From: Granulicella sp. 5B5
Lineage (GTDB): Bacteria > Acidobacteriota > Terriglobia > Terriglobales > Acidobacteriaceae
Assembly (NCBI RefSeq): GCF_014083945.1
Contig: NZ_CP046444.1
Coordinates: 3,534,001-3,598,000 of the forward strand
Direction: 5' to 3'
DNA: 64,000 nt
Within the stretch, counting starts at the first letter, position 1. The number at the start of each line of letters is the position of its first letter. The notes beneath the pieces are model-generated. The model worked only from the letters and a program-made list of their open reading frames with translations. It did no database searches and was not told the DNA's origin. The translations under genes were made by a program, and so were the position numbers. Of this stretch, positions 1 to 7,936 are shown in pieces.

Positions 1-93
1 AGAAGCCCCGCTCGCCTGGGCATCGTGCCACTCAGGCCTGCGGAGCTCCTCATCTTTTCGGATAATCTCGCTTTGCGCTTATCTCGCTTATCC

Positions 94-309
94 TTAGACA
101 GCCTTAGTTCGGGTTACCTGGTCTGCCTGCGGTCCTTTCGCTCCCTGGATGACGTCGAACTCCACCTCGTCGCCCTCCTTCAGGCTCTTGTATCCGTCCA
201 ACTGGATGGAGCTGTAATGAACGAACACGTCTGGCCCGTCCTCACGCCCTAGGAATCCGTATCCCTTTGCGTTATTGAACCACTTCACTACGCCTTTGTA
301 CTGTGCCAT
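94..309 (-). CDS. Cold-shock domain protein (CspA family)
   Basis: A 71-residue single cold-shock domain, the usual length for the family. The RNP1 motif (KGYGF) lies at residues 15-19 and RNP2 (VFVHYS) at 28-33. Family knowledge: these OB-fold proteins bind single-stranded RNA and DNA and act as RNA chaperones in the cytoplasm during cold or stationary stress. The gene lies 231 bases downstream of the NUDIX gene on the same strand. That gap is long for an operon and probably contains its own promoter and a long 5' leader, as is typical of csp genes; the leader is inferred from the spacing only. The product is very likely right, but which Csp paralog it is cannot be told. Confidence 0.95.
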   Translation of the reverse strand: MAQYKGVVKWFNNAKGYGFLGREDGPDVFVHYSSIQLDGYKSLKEGDEVEFDVIQGAKGPQADQVTRTKAV

Positions 310-540
310 GAGTCTTTATTCCCGTCCAGTCATCGTTGCCTCCTGTCTGAAGACGACAGAAGGTTAGACTTTTAAGACGCGCACAGCATCCGTTTAGCTG
401 CTTTCATCCTGTTGAAAACACACCAAAACGAACAGTTCGGTGAACAAATGGGCCTAACCCTCTTTTATTTCAGTAAGTATTGATCCGGTGAACTGTCACA
501 TTCCTGTCATCAAATAATCGGCACAAAACGCTCAATCTGC

Positions 541-1206
541 CTACGCAGGCAGCGCCTGCTTTGCCGCTCCTCCGTGCATCGACGCATACAGCAGAACCCC
601 GATCAGCGTCTTCCCATCCTCGATCTTCCCGGCATGGATCATCGCCAGCACCTCAGACAGCGGCGTCATATGCAGCTCGATCTTCTCGTCGTCCTCAGGA
701 GCCGCCTCCCCCAGCGTCAGGTCCGTCGCCAGCACGATGTTCATCGCCTCGCTCAGGAACCCTGGGCTCGCATAGTACTTCGTATGCAGCGACCACTTCT
801 TCGCGCGGTAGCCTGTCTCTTCGATCAGCTCCCGCTTCGCCGCCGGGATCAGCTTCTCGCCCGGCTCAATGCGCCCCGCCGGCAGCTCCAGCAAAAACTT
901 TCCCGCCGCATGACGATACTGCCGGATCAGCAGAATCCCCGGGTCCGCCGGGTTCGTCCTGTCGTCCACCGCAAGAATCACCGCCGACCCGTTGTGCCGG
1001 ATCACATCGCGCTTCAGCACCTTGCCGCCGCCACCCGGTTCTGTTACTTCATCCCGAGTCACCCAGAACACACGGCTCTTGAACACCGTCTTCGACGACA
1101 GCACCTTCGCCTTGCCGCTCAGCTTCACCGGGGCTGTGGTTGCAGCGGCCTTCTTCGCCGCACTCTTCTTCGCCATCTTTGCAGGAGACTTCTTCTTCGT
1201 AGCCAT
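541..1206 (-). CDS. NUDIX hydrolase, ADP-ribose pyrophosphatase type
   Basis: 221 residues. A complete Nudix box is visible at about 111-133: G111, E117, R125-E126, E129-E130 and G132, with the acidic residues that bind Mg2+. The preceding LLIRQYRHA and LELPAGR stretches are typical of the ADP-ribose/GDP-mannose pyrophosphatase branch, which cleaves nucleoside diphosphate sugars to a nucleoside monophosphate and a sugar phosphate. The first 25 or so residues are an odd Lys/Ala-rich tail (KKKSPAK, KKSAAKKAAA) resembling histone H1 tails. It may be a nucleic-acid-binding extension, or the true start could be further in. Substrate is inferred from family resemblance only. Confidence 0.88.
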   Translation of the reverse strand: MATKKKSPAKMAKKSAAKKAAATTAPVKLSGKAKVLSSKTVFKSRVFWVTRDEVTEPGGGGKVLKRDVIRHNGSAVILAVDDRTNPADPGILLIRQYRHAAGKFLLELPAGRIEPGEKLIPAAKRELIEETGYRAKKWSLHTKYYASPGFLSEAMNIVLATDLTLGEAAPEDDEKIELHMTPLSEVLAMIHAGKIEDGKTLIGVLLYASMHGGAAKQALPA

Positions 1207-1328
1207 CTTCTTAACCTAGCAGCAAGCCATCCTCCGCGAATCCCTGCATCGCACTTCCCGCCCGCGCATCCAAACTCCTGTTGTCCGCAACGCACCTTTC
1301 ACTCCGGGATGAGAAACTGAATCCACCG

Positions 1329-3035
1329 ATGACACCTGAGTGCCACCCCATCTCGACGCTGCCCGACACCACGCCGCTCTTCCGCGACTTCGCCGGACCC
1401 TCAGTGTCCGTGCCCGCCGGGCTCCGCCGCTGGTACCCCGCCGACCCCTTCAGCATGGATTGGGCGCACGTCGCGCCCACACTCTCGCCCGAGCACCGCA
1501 ACCGCCTCGCCGACGCGCTCCTCCGCCAGACCGACCGCTTCGACGCCTCCGGCGCGGTCCTCGCCAACATCGAGCGCCTCAAGCACGGCGCCTCCGCCGT
1601 CGTCACCGGCCAGCAGGTCGGCCTCTTCGGCGGCCCGTTGCTCACGCTGCTCAAAGCCGCCACCGCCATCCGCAAGGCGCAGGACGCCACCCGCCTCACC
1701 GGCCGCGAGCACGTCCCCATCTTCTGGCTCGCCAGCGAAGACCACGATCTAGCCGAAGTCGACCAGGTCTCGCTCCTCAGCAAAACCGCCGTCGAAACCC
1801 TGCACCTCAACCTCGACGCCAGCAAGCCGCTCCCCGTCGGCGCGCGCGTCCTCGGCGACCGTGGCGACGAAGGCCACCATCGCCTCGCCGAAGAGCTGGA
1901 CAAGGCCTGCGAACTTCTCGGCTGGGCGCCCATCTGCGATCTCCTTCGCGAGTGTTACACCCCCGGCGCAACCCTCGCCTCCGCCTTCGGCCGTCTCATC
2001 ACCAAGCTCTTCGCGCCCTTCGGCCTCATCGTCATGGACGCCGCCTCCCGCGACTTCCACGCCCTTGGCGCCTCCACATTGCAGTACGCCATCGAGCACG
2101 CGGCTGAACTCGACGCCGCCCTCATCGCCCGCTCCCACGAGCTCCCCGCCGCCGGCTACCACGCGCAGGTACTCGTCTCTGAAGGCCACTCGCTCCTCTT
2201 TCTTCTCGAGCCTCAGGAAGGTGCCACGGCCAATGACCTGATGAAGCCCGCCGTCCGTCTCCCGCTCCGCCGCAATGCGCAAGGCGTCTGGAAGGCCGGC
2301 CCCCGCACCTACACCACCGTAGAACTCCTCGACATCCTCGCCACCGAGCCCGAGCGCCTCAGCCCCAATGCGCTCCTCCGCCCCGTCTTCCAGGACACCA
2401 TCCTGCCCACCGCCGCCTATATCGGCGGCCCGGCCGAGATTGCCTACTTCGCGCAGTCCGCCGTCGTCTACGAGGCCATCTTCGGTTCTGACGGCAAACC
2501 AGGCCGCATCACCCCCGTCCTGCCGCGTCTCTCCGCCACGCTCATCGAGCCCGCCATCGCGCAGGTCATGCAGCAGCACGAGGTCACCTTCTCCCAGGTC
2601 ATCGACGCGCTCTCCCACGGCAGCAAGACCCCCGCAGAGCTAGCCACGCGCCTCGGCGCCCGCGCCATGCCCATCGAAGCCAAGCGCAAGCTAGCCGCCG
2701 TCGGCAACGCCCTCGACACCGAGCTCACCGCCCTCACCGAGTACATGACCGCGATGTCCCCGGATCTTGGGAGATCGGCCACGATCTCCAGAAACAAGCT
2801 GCGTTACCAGATGAACCGCCTCCGCCGCATGGCCGCCAACTTCGAGCTCCAGAAGCAGGCCTCGCTCAACAAGCACGCCACGGCCATCGCGCTCAACCTC
2901 TACCCCGAAGGCCATCTGCAGGAGCGCCTCCTCGCCGGCATCTGGTTCCTCGCCCACCACGGCGACACCCTGCCCGCACTTCTCGTAGACCACGCCGCCC
3001 AGGAGTGCCCGGGTCACCGCGTCATCTTCCTCTAG
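1329..3035 (+). CDS. bshC: Bacillithiol biosynthesis cysteine-adding enzyme BshC
   Basis: 568 residues from the chosen ATG; an upstream in-frame ATG at 1281 would add 16 residues unlike the family. The hallmark TGQQVGLFGGP is at about 93-103 and FWLASEDHD at 131-140, both diagnostic of the BshC family. BshC joins cysteine to GlcN-malate, the last step in making bacillithiol, a low-molecular-weight thiol. The C-terminal third is helical, with a run of Arg/Lys-rich helix near RYQMNRLRRM. bshA and bshB are not in this window, so the pathway must be scattered. The gene is divergent from the NUDIX gene, sharing a short promoter region. Confidence 0.93.
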   Translation: MTPECHPISTLPDTTPLFRDFAGPSVSVPAGLRRWYPADPFSMDWAHVAPTLSPEHRNRLADALLRQTDRFDASGAVLANIERLKHGASAVVTGQQVGLFGGPLLTLLKAATAIRKAQDATRLTGREHVPIFWLASEDHDLAEVDQVSLLSKTAVETLHLNLDASKPLPVGARVLGDRGDEGHHRLAEELDKACELLGWAPICDLLRECYTPGATLASAFGRLITKLFAPFGLIVMDAASRDFHALGASTLQYAIEHAAELDAALIARSHELPAAGYHAQVLVSEGHSLLFLLEPQEGATANDLMKPAVRLPLRRNAQGVWKAGPRTYTTVELLDILATEPERLSPNALLRPVFQDTILPTAAYIGGPAEIAYFAQSAVVYEAIFGSDGKPGRITPVLPRLSATLIEPAIAQVMQQHEVTFSQVIDALSHGSKTPAELATRLGARAMPIEAKRKLAAVGNALDTELTALTEYMTAMSPDLGRSATISRNKLRYQMNRLRRMAANFELQKQASLNKHATAIALNLYPEGHLQERLLAGIWFLAHHGDTLPALLVDHAAQECPGHRVIFL

Positions 3036-3062
3036 CCCACGCTCTCCCTACCCATAAGCAAG

Positions 3063-3119
3063 GTCATCTCGACCGAAGTCCGCGCTTCTGCGGACGTAGC
3101 GGAGAGACCCCTGTATTGG
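3063..3119 (+). repeat. Dispersed REP-like repeat, GTCATYTCGACCG type (copy 1)
   Basis: Begins GTCATCTCGACCGAAG, passes through a small inverted repeat (GTCCGCGC-TTCT-GCGGAC) and ends GCGGAGAGACCCCTGTATTGG. A second copy is at 57501-57572 with the same ends but a different central hairpin. Non-coding, intergenic. Confidence 0.75.
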
Positions 3120-3182
3120 CTGTTGCTGTTGTTCTTGCTGTTGTCCTTGTTGTTGCCCTTGCTATTGCCCTTGTTCTTGCCT
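3119..3182 (+). repeat. Degenerate TTGYTG/TTGCCC hexamer array
   Basis: Roughly ten imperfect 6-base units (TTGCTG, TTGTTC, TTGTCC, TTGTTG, TTGCCC, TTGCTA) extend directly from the 3' end of the REP-like element. By chance they stay open in the frame of the downstream small gene and would encode a Val/Leu/Ala-rich stretch, but this is better read as a simple-sequence tail of the repeat. The related element at 57501 has a shorter tail (GTTGTCGTTGTT) in the same place. Confidence 0.7.
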
Positions 3183-3190
3183 TTCTTTCT

Positions 3191-3243
3191 GTCATTCCGA
3201 GCGCAGCGAGGAACCTGCTTCCCGCGCGCGAAGCGCGCAACCG
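3191..3243 (+). repeat. Dispersed REP-like repeat, GTCATTCCGAGCGCAGCG type
   Basis: GTCATTCCGAGCGCAGCGAG followed by GAACCTGC and a GCGCGCGAAGCGCGC palindrome. A related but distinct copy (GTCATTCTGAGCGAAGCG) is at 3550. It lies just upstream of the small membrane protein gene, with no start signal of its own. Confidence 0.7.
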
Positions 3244-3310
3244 AACCGCCCTCCCAAATTCCGGAACTTCCCCCAACCTCCTGCGTATCTATAAACGGAG
3301 GTTGTACGTC

Positions 3311-3532
3311 ATGCATCTTCTCTTCGGTCTCTGCCTCATCCCCTTCGGCGCGATCCACTTCCTGCCTACCATCATTGCGGCGCTGCGCAACTCGCGCCAC
3401 GTCGTCGCCATCTTCCTGCTGAACCTCTTCCTTGGCTGGACAGTCATCGGCTGGATCGTCGCCCTCATCTGGGCCATCACCAGCGAGCCCAAGTACCGCT
3501 ACGCCTATGCCCCTTACGTCCGCCGCTACTAG
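3311..3532 (+). CDS. Small superinfection-immunity-family membrane protein
   Basis: 73 residues with two hydrophobic segments (about 1-24 and 31-58) and a short tyrosine/arginine-rich tail (KYRYAYAPYVRRY). The pattern PFGAIHFLPTIIAALRN, then LFLGWTVIGWIVALIWA, matches the Imm_superinfect family (phage T4 Imm-like), which is widespread in bacterial chromosomes and mostly has no proven role there. A Shine-Dalgarno-like GGAGG (AAACGGAGGTTG) sits about 8-10 bases upstream of the ATG and decides the start. The frame is open upstream to 3005, but only because it runs through repeats. No phage genes lie next to it, so an immunity role is not implied. Confidence 0.8.
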   Translation: MHLLFGLCLIPFGAIHFLPTIIAALRNSRHVVAIFLLNLFLGWTVIGWIVALIWAITSEPKYRYAYAPYVRRY

Positions 3533-3549
3533 GAACAGACCCATACCCT

Positions 3550-3608
3550 GTCATTCTGAGCGAAGCGGTTGCGCCTTTCGCAACCGCGCAGCCGAAGAAC
3601 CCTGAGAG
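3550..3608 (+). repeat. Dispersed REP-like repeat, GTCATTCTGAGCGAAGCG type
   Basis: GTCATTCTGAGCGAAGCG is followed by an inverted repeat (GGTTGCGC-CTTT-CGCAACC) and GAAGAACCCTGAG. The ends resemble the copy at 3191 while the central hairpin differs, the same behaviour as the GTCATYTCGACC family. It lies between two small genes. Confidence 0.75.
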
Positions 3609-3691
3609 AGCCAGACTCGCCCACGCTCTCCGTCCCTTTCCAGCCAAAACGTGTCGCCCCGTTCTAAAATGTCCTTCGAGGCATTCGCACC

Positions 3692-4000
3692 ATGGGACTG
3701 AGCGACCAACCCTTCGACGTAACCTGCCCCGATTGCGGCGGCATGATGACCATCGACCCCGTCAGCCGGGGCATCATCGCCCACACCCCCGCTCCCCGCA
3801 AAAAGACCTTCGAAGACTTCGGCCAGGCCGCGAAAGCCCTGAAGGAATCCGACGCCCGCCGCGAGTCCCTCTTCGCCCAGTCCATCCAGGCCGAAAAGAA
3901 CAAGGACGACCTCATGGCCAAAAAGTTCGCCGAAGCCGTTAAGAAGGCCAAAGAATCCCCTCTCACCGGCAAACCCCTCCGCGACTTCGACCTCGACTGA
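3692..4000 (+). CDS. Conserved hypothetical, one CPDC zinc-knuckle half
   Basis: 102 residues, acidic/basic and probably cytoplasmic. Residues about 11-15 carry a single CPDC pair, followed by GG and MMTIDP, like the first half of a zinc ribbon; no second CxxC is present, so metal would have to be bound by a dimer or not at all. The remainder is a predicted amphipathic helix rich in Lys/Glu/Ala, with a PLTGKPLRDFDLD tail. I do not recognise a named family. Codon use matches the neighbours, so I believe it is a real gene. It is followed by a strong terminator at 4094. Confidence 0.7.
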   Translation: MGLSDQPFDVTCPDCGGMMTIDPVSRGIIAHTPAPRKKTFEDFGQAAKALKESDARRESLFAQSIQAEKNKDDLMAKKFAEAVKKAKESPLTGKPLRDFDLD

Positions 4001-4093
4001 GCCATACCGCCGTGGCGAAACGTGGCTGACTTCGCGCCCTTTGCGGGAACCAGCAACCGCTTGACACCGCCATTACAATAGAAGAGTAGGAAC

Positions 4094-4114
4094 AACCCCG
4101 CCCAGGCGGGGTTT
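4094..4114 (+). terminator. Rho-independent terminator
   Basis: Perfect 9-bp stem AACCCCGCC / GGCGGGGTT with a 2-base loop, followed by a T. Placed after the 3692-4000 gene. The upstream stretch TTGACA-N8-TACAAT (about 4067-4080) looks promoter-like but has the wrong spacing. Confidence 0.75.
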
Positions 4115-4159
4115 CGTCGTCTCCAGCTCTTTCCCAACTTGATCTCCGGCTAACGCGAA

Positions 4160-4230
4160 GTAACCATTTCAGTGGTTACGAGCCTAACCCCAATCCGCTG
4201 CGGATCTTAGCCCCAAAACCGGGGGAGGGT
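4160..4230 (+). repeat. Dispersed TAACCCCAATC/CCCCAAAACCGGGG repeat (copy A)
   Basis: The core at 4185-4230 contains two small hairpins: AATCCGCTGCGGATC, then CCCCAAAACCGGGGG. It is preceded by a separate perfect inverted repeat, GTAACCA-TTTCAG-TGGTTAC, at 4160-4179. Related copies occur at 51064-51110 and 58639-58688. This copy ends 24 bases before the ABC-F start codon and so would lie in or near its 5' leader. Confidence 0.75.
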
Positions 4231-4254
4231 CGCCGCTCCGATACACTAGGACTG

Positions 4255-6084
4255 ATGCCTCCAATTCTCAACGCACAAGGCGTGAGCAAGCGCTACGGTG
4301 CGACGCCGCTCTTCCAGAACATCTCCTTCGCCGTCAACGAGGGCGACCGCATCGGCCTCATCGGCCCCAACGGCGCTGGCAAGTCCACCCTGCTGGCCGT
4401 CCTGGCCGGCGAAACCGACCCCGACTCCGGCGACGTTGCCGTCCGCAAGCGCGCCCGCGTAGGCTACGTCCGCCAGGTCTCCGAGTACCCGAAGGGCGCC
4501 ACCGCCCGCAGCGTCATCGAAGAGGCGCTCGACCGCACCGCCGTCCCCGCGAACGAGCACGAGCAGCGCCTCCGCGAAACCCTCGGCCGCGCCGGCTTCG
4601 CCGACGATGGAGCCGCCACCAGCATCCGCATGGACGCCGAGGCCGCCAGCCTCTCCGGCGGCTGGCGCAAACGCCTCGCCATCGCCGAGGCACTCGTCAC
4701 CGACCCTGACGTGCTCCTGCTCGACGAGCCGACGAACCATCTCGACCTGGAAGGCATCGAGTGGCTCGAAGGTATGCTCCGCACCGCGCGCTTCGCCTGC
4801 GTCGTCGTCACCCACGACCGCTACTTCCTGGAGAACGTCGCCAGCGAGGTCGTCGAACTCAGCCGCGTCTACGCTGAAGGCGTCCTCCGAGTGCGAGGCA
4901 CGTACTCCAAGTTTCTCGAAGGCCGCGAGCTCTACATGGAAGCCCAGACCAAGATGCAGGAGGGCCTCCGCAACCGCGTCAAGACCGAGATCGAATGGCT
5001 CCGCCGCGGCCCCAAAGCCCGGGCCACCAAGGCCAAAGCGCGCATCGACAACGCGCACGAGCTCATCGGCAAGCTCGCCGAAGTCGACGCCCGCACCCGC
5101 ACCGCCAGCGCCGGCATCGAGTTCGCCGCCACCGATCGCCAGACCAAACGGCTCATCGAATTCGAAGACGTGACACTCGCACTCGGCGGCCGCGACATCG
5201 TAAAGAACGTCAGCTTCGGCCTGACCAACGGCCTGAAGCTCGGCCTCGTCGGCCCCAACGGCAGCGGCAAAACCACGCTGCTCCGCGCCATGTCAGGAGA
5301 CCTCGCAGCCAGCGCAGGCACCATCAAGCGCGCCAACAGCCTGCGCATCGTCTACTTCTCGCAGATGCGCGAGATCGACGCCTCGCTCACACTTCGCCGC
5401 GCCCTCGCACCAGACTCGGATGCGGTGGTCTACCAGGACCGCGTCGTCCACGTAGCCAGCTACGCCGCGAAGTTCCTCTTCACCGGCGAGCAGCTGAATC
5501 AGCCCGTCGAACGGCTCAGCGGCGGTGAACGTGCCCGTGTCCTCATCGCGCGCCTGATGCTGCAACCAGCCGACGTGCTGATGCTCGACGAGCCGACCAA
5601 CGACCTCGACATCCCCACGCTCGAGATCCTCGAAGAGTCGTTGCTGGAGTTCAAGGGCGCGCTGGTGCTGGTCACGCACGACCGCTACATGCTCGACCGC
5701 GTCTCCAATGTCGTCCTCGGTCTCGATGGCCGCACCCACGCCCAGCTCTTCGCCGACTACGCGCAATGGGAAGAGTGGAAGGGAACCGAGACCGACTACG
5801 CCGTCACCCAGCAGGCGAAGGCCAACAGCGAGCAAAAGGCTTCTGCGCCAACCTCAAGTAAGAAGAAGCTCAGCTACATGGAGCAGCGCGAGTTCGACGG
5901 CATCGAAGAGCGCGTGGACAAGGCCGATGCCCGCCTCTCAGCCGCGCACGACAAGCTCGAAGACCCCGCTGTCACCTCGAACGCCGAGCTGCTCACCGCA
6001 GCACTCGCCGAGATGGAAGCCGCCCAGGCCGAGCACGACGCCATCTACGCCCGCTGGGCTGAGCTGACCGAGAAGGCCGGCTGA
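4255..6084 (+). CDS. ABC-F family ATPase (Uup-like)
   Basis: 609 residues with two ABC domains and no membrane segments. Domain 1 has Walker A GPNGAGKST at 37-45, signature LSGGW at 133-137 and Walker B LLLDEP at 154-159. A helical linker follows (about 200-290). Domain 2 has GPNGSGKTT, LSGGERARV and LMLDEP. The C-terminal 75 residues form a charged coiled coil (KKLSYMEQREFDGIEERVD) characteristic of Uup. Family knowledge: ABC-F proteins work at the ribosome or, for Uup, suppress precise transposon excision and bind DNA via the C-terminus. Uup is the best subfamily call, but EttA-like roles cannot be excluded. Confidence 0.92.
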   Translation: MPPILNAQGVSKRYGATPLFQNISFAVNEGDRIGLIGPNGAGKSTLLAVLAGETDPDSGDVAVRKRARVGYVRQVSEYPKGATARSVIEEALDRTAVPANEHEQRLRETLGRAGFADDGAATSIRMDAEAASLSGGWRKRLAIAEALVTDPDVLLLDEPTNHLDLEGIEWLEGMLRTARFACVVVTHDRYFLENVASEVVELSRVYAEGVLRVRGTYSKFLEGRELYMEAQTKMQEGLRNRVKTEIEWLRRGPKARATKAKARIDNAHELIGKLAEVDARTRTASAGIEFAATDRQTKRLIEFEDVTLALGGRDIVKNVSFGLTNGLKLGLVGPNGSGKTTLLRAMSGDLAASAGTIKRANSLRIVYFSQMREIDASLTLRRALAPDSDAVVYQDRVVHVASYAAKFLFTGEQLNQPVERLSGGERARVLIARLMLQPADVLMLDEPTNDLDIPTLEILEESLLEFKGALVLVTHDRYMLDRVSNVVLGLDGRTHAQLFADYAQWEEWKGTETDYAVTQQAKANSEQKASAPTSSKKKLSYMEQREFDGIEERVDKADARLSAAHDKLEDPAVTSNAELLTAALAEMEAAQAEHDAIYARWAELTEKAG

Positions 6085-6090
6085 AGACGG

Positions 6091-7365
6091 CTATTTCTTT
6101 ACCAGCACCTCGCCGTTCTTCATCACGAAGAGCGGCGACTTCAGCACCGAGATGTCTTTGAGCGGGTCACCAGGAACTGCGATCACATCGGCGTAGAAGC
6201 CCGGCTTCAGTTGTCCGATCTCGTTCTCCCAGTGGAGCACCTTCGCGCCATTGATCAGTCCGGCGCGCAGCACATCCGCGTTGCTCATGCCGTACTTCAC
6301 CATCAGCTCATACTCCCGAGCCTGGGTGCCATGCGGAAACGGGCCGACATCGGAACCTACGGCAAACGGTACGCCGGCTGCCATCTGCTTCTTGAACTGT
6401 TCAGTGTGATAGGCAAGCTCGCTTCGGTCATACGAGCCCAGTCCGCGCACCGGATGTTCGATGAAGTACTCCGAGATAGCAAACGTCGGCACCGCGTAGA
6501 TCTGCTTCTCGTGCATCAGCTTCATAGTTTCAGTGGACAACTGATAAGCGTGGTCGATCGTACCCACACCTGCCTCCGCAGCATATAAAGCGCCTGGCTC
6601 GCCGGTGCAGTGCACACCGACAAACGACCCTGTCCGCTTGGCTTCCGCAACCGCTGCGGCAAGTTGCTCCTCGGTGTACTGATACGGCGTAGAGAAAACA
6701 CCATCGACAAGGTGATCCGGCCCTGTTTCGTAGATCTTGGTGAAGTCTGCTCCGCCCTTGCGCTGCTCGCGCATCACCGTGATGATCTCGTCGGCCGAGT
6801 TCGCGTAGTCGGCATTGGAGAGCACATGCTGGTCTGGATTGAACCCGATCGCATCTTCATGGCCGCCAAGAATGTCGATGGCGTTGCAGCTCACGCGCAT
6901 GCGCGGCCCTGGAATCTCACCGCGATTGATGGCATTGCGAACAGCGACATCCGCGCACTTAGCGCCTTCCGTACCCATGTCGCGTTCAGCTGTGAAGCCG
7001 GCCATGACATCCGCCTTTGCGGCAGCAGCGGCCGTCAGCGTGCGCGCAGGTACTGACTCTTCGACCGTCTGGAGATCCTCTGCCCCTGGATGCAGAAACA
7101 GGTGCGTATGCACATCGATGAGTCCGGGCATGAGCGTGGCATCGCCCAGGTCGATGACTTCAGCGCCATCAGGACGCGAGACGTGAGTCCCGGCTTCTTT
7201 GATCCGCGTGCCCTCGATCAGTACCTCTCCCGGCGAGAGCGTCCGGCCGTTGGCGACGTCCAGAATCCGTGCTGCATGCAGCACAACCAGCTTCGCTGGC
7301 GCAGGGGACTGCGCCGCAGATAAAGCAAAGGTTCCTAAAAGGAGCACACCGAAAAAAGTTTTCAT
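6091..7365 (-). CDS. Exported amidohydrolase (imidazolonepropionase-like)
   Basis: 424 residues from MKTFF. The first 19 residues form a signal peptide (GVLLLGTFALSAAQS), so the enzyme is probably periplasmic. Metal ligands of the amidohydrolase superfamily are visible: HTH at 86-88 (DVHTH), a later VHCTGEPG histidine, DHAYQL, and a GSDVGPFPH aspartate. The ending PGFYADVIAVPGDPL is typical of the subgroup often annotated as Xaa-Pro dipeptidase or imidazolonepropionase-like. Substrate unknown. Only 6 bases separate its stop from the ABC-F stop, with no terminator between these convergent genes. An in-frame ATG at 7386 would mask the signal peptide. Confidence 0.88.
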   Translation of the reverse strand: MKTFFGVLLLGTFALSAAQSPAPAKLVVLHAARILDVANGRTLSPGEVLIEGTRIKEAGTHVSRPDGAEVIDLGDATLMPGLIDVHTHLFLHPGAEDLQTVEESVPARTLTAAAAAKADVMAGFTAERDMGTEGAKCADVAVRNAINRGEIPGPRMRVSCNAIDILGGHEDAIGFNPDQHVLSNADYANSADEIITVMREQRKGGADFTKIYETGPDHLVDGVFSTPYQYTEEQLAAAVAEAKRTGSFVGVHCTGEPGALYAAEAGVGTIDHAYQLSTETMKLMHEKQIYAVPTFAISEYFIEHPVRGLGSYDRSELAYHTEQFKKQMAAGVPFAVGSDVGPFPHGTQAREYELMVKYGMSNADVLRAGLINGAKVLHWENEIGQLKPGFYADVIAVPGDPLKDISVLKSPLFVMKNGEVLVKK

Positions 7366-7407
7366 GTTGCTGCGAGGATACTGCACAAGCTCTCCGCAGC
7401 AAAAGGG

Positions 7408-7920
7408 CTAACTCGGTATCCACTGCTCGTCGGCAGATGGCCCATAGAGCGCCGGCACCGGAATATCGAGCAGTCGCAGGTACACCCCGAGCTGGGATGT
7501 GTGATGAATCATGTGATCGAAGCACATGATTCGGAATGAAGCCGAGCGCGGCAGGCTGGAGATAAGCTGTTCGCCGAAGCTGAAGCGCCATATCGCAGAG
7601 AGGTGCTCATCGCTGGCTGCGGCGATGGCCGCACGGCACTTTGAGGAACACTCATCCAGCTGCTTCAGGCAGTCTTCACGCGACTCGAAGACCAGCGACA
7701 TGTGCTCGCGCGTCGAGTTTGCCATGTCCATCCCCGGATCTTCCAGGATGTAGTAGCCGAACATCGTGATCGTTGCGCAATGCATCGCCAGCTTGCCTAT
7801 CTTCATGGACTTCGCATGCGGCGCCCAGTCGGTCTTGTCCTCCGGCACGCGCTCCAGCGTTCGGCGCGTGTTGGAAACCTCGGTGTCGAAGTCCTGCAGC
7901 AGAATCTCAGCGATGGTCAT
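7408..7920 (-). CDS. DinB-family four-helix protein
   Basis: 170 residues, all-helical. Histidines at HAKSMKIGKLAMHC and MCFDHMIHHTSQLGVYLR fit the three-histidine metal site of the DinB/YfiT superfamily; the closing HHxxQLGVYLRLLDIPVPALYGPS is highly typical. Many members are thiol-dependent S-transferases using bacillithiol or mycothiol, which fits with bshC in the same window, but the link is inference. It is followed by the amidohydrolase 42 bases downstream and preceded by fabI 16 bases upstream, all on the minus strand. Confidence 0.87.
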   Translation of the reverse strand: MTIAEILLQDFDTEVSNTRRTLERVPEDKTDWAPHAKSMKIGKLAMHCATITMFGYYILEDPGMDMANSTREHMSLVFESREDCLKQLDECSSKCRAAIAAASDEHLSAIWRFSFGEQLISSLPRSASFRIMCFDHMIHHTSQLGVYLRLLDIPVPALYGPSADEQWIPS

Positions 7921-7936
7921 AGAGCCTCCAAAAGAG

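Noticed and set aside
541-1206. Phage or defence context for the EVE, BrnTA and superinfection-immunity genes taken together
   Set aside because: They are 3.3, 8.8 and 50.5 kb along the window in otherwise housekeeping surroundings with native codon use; nothing links them as a defence island.
3005-3310. N-terminal extension of the small superinfection-immunity-like protein
   Set aside because: The open frame runs through a hexamer array and a REP-like repeat (VIPSAARNL is repeat-derived); GGAGG 8-10 bases before the ATG at 3311 fixes the start.
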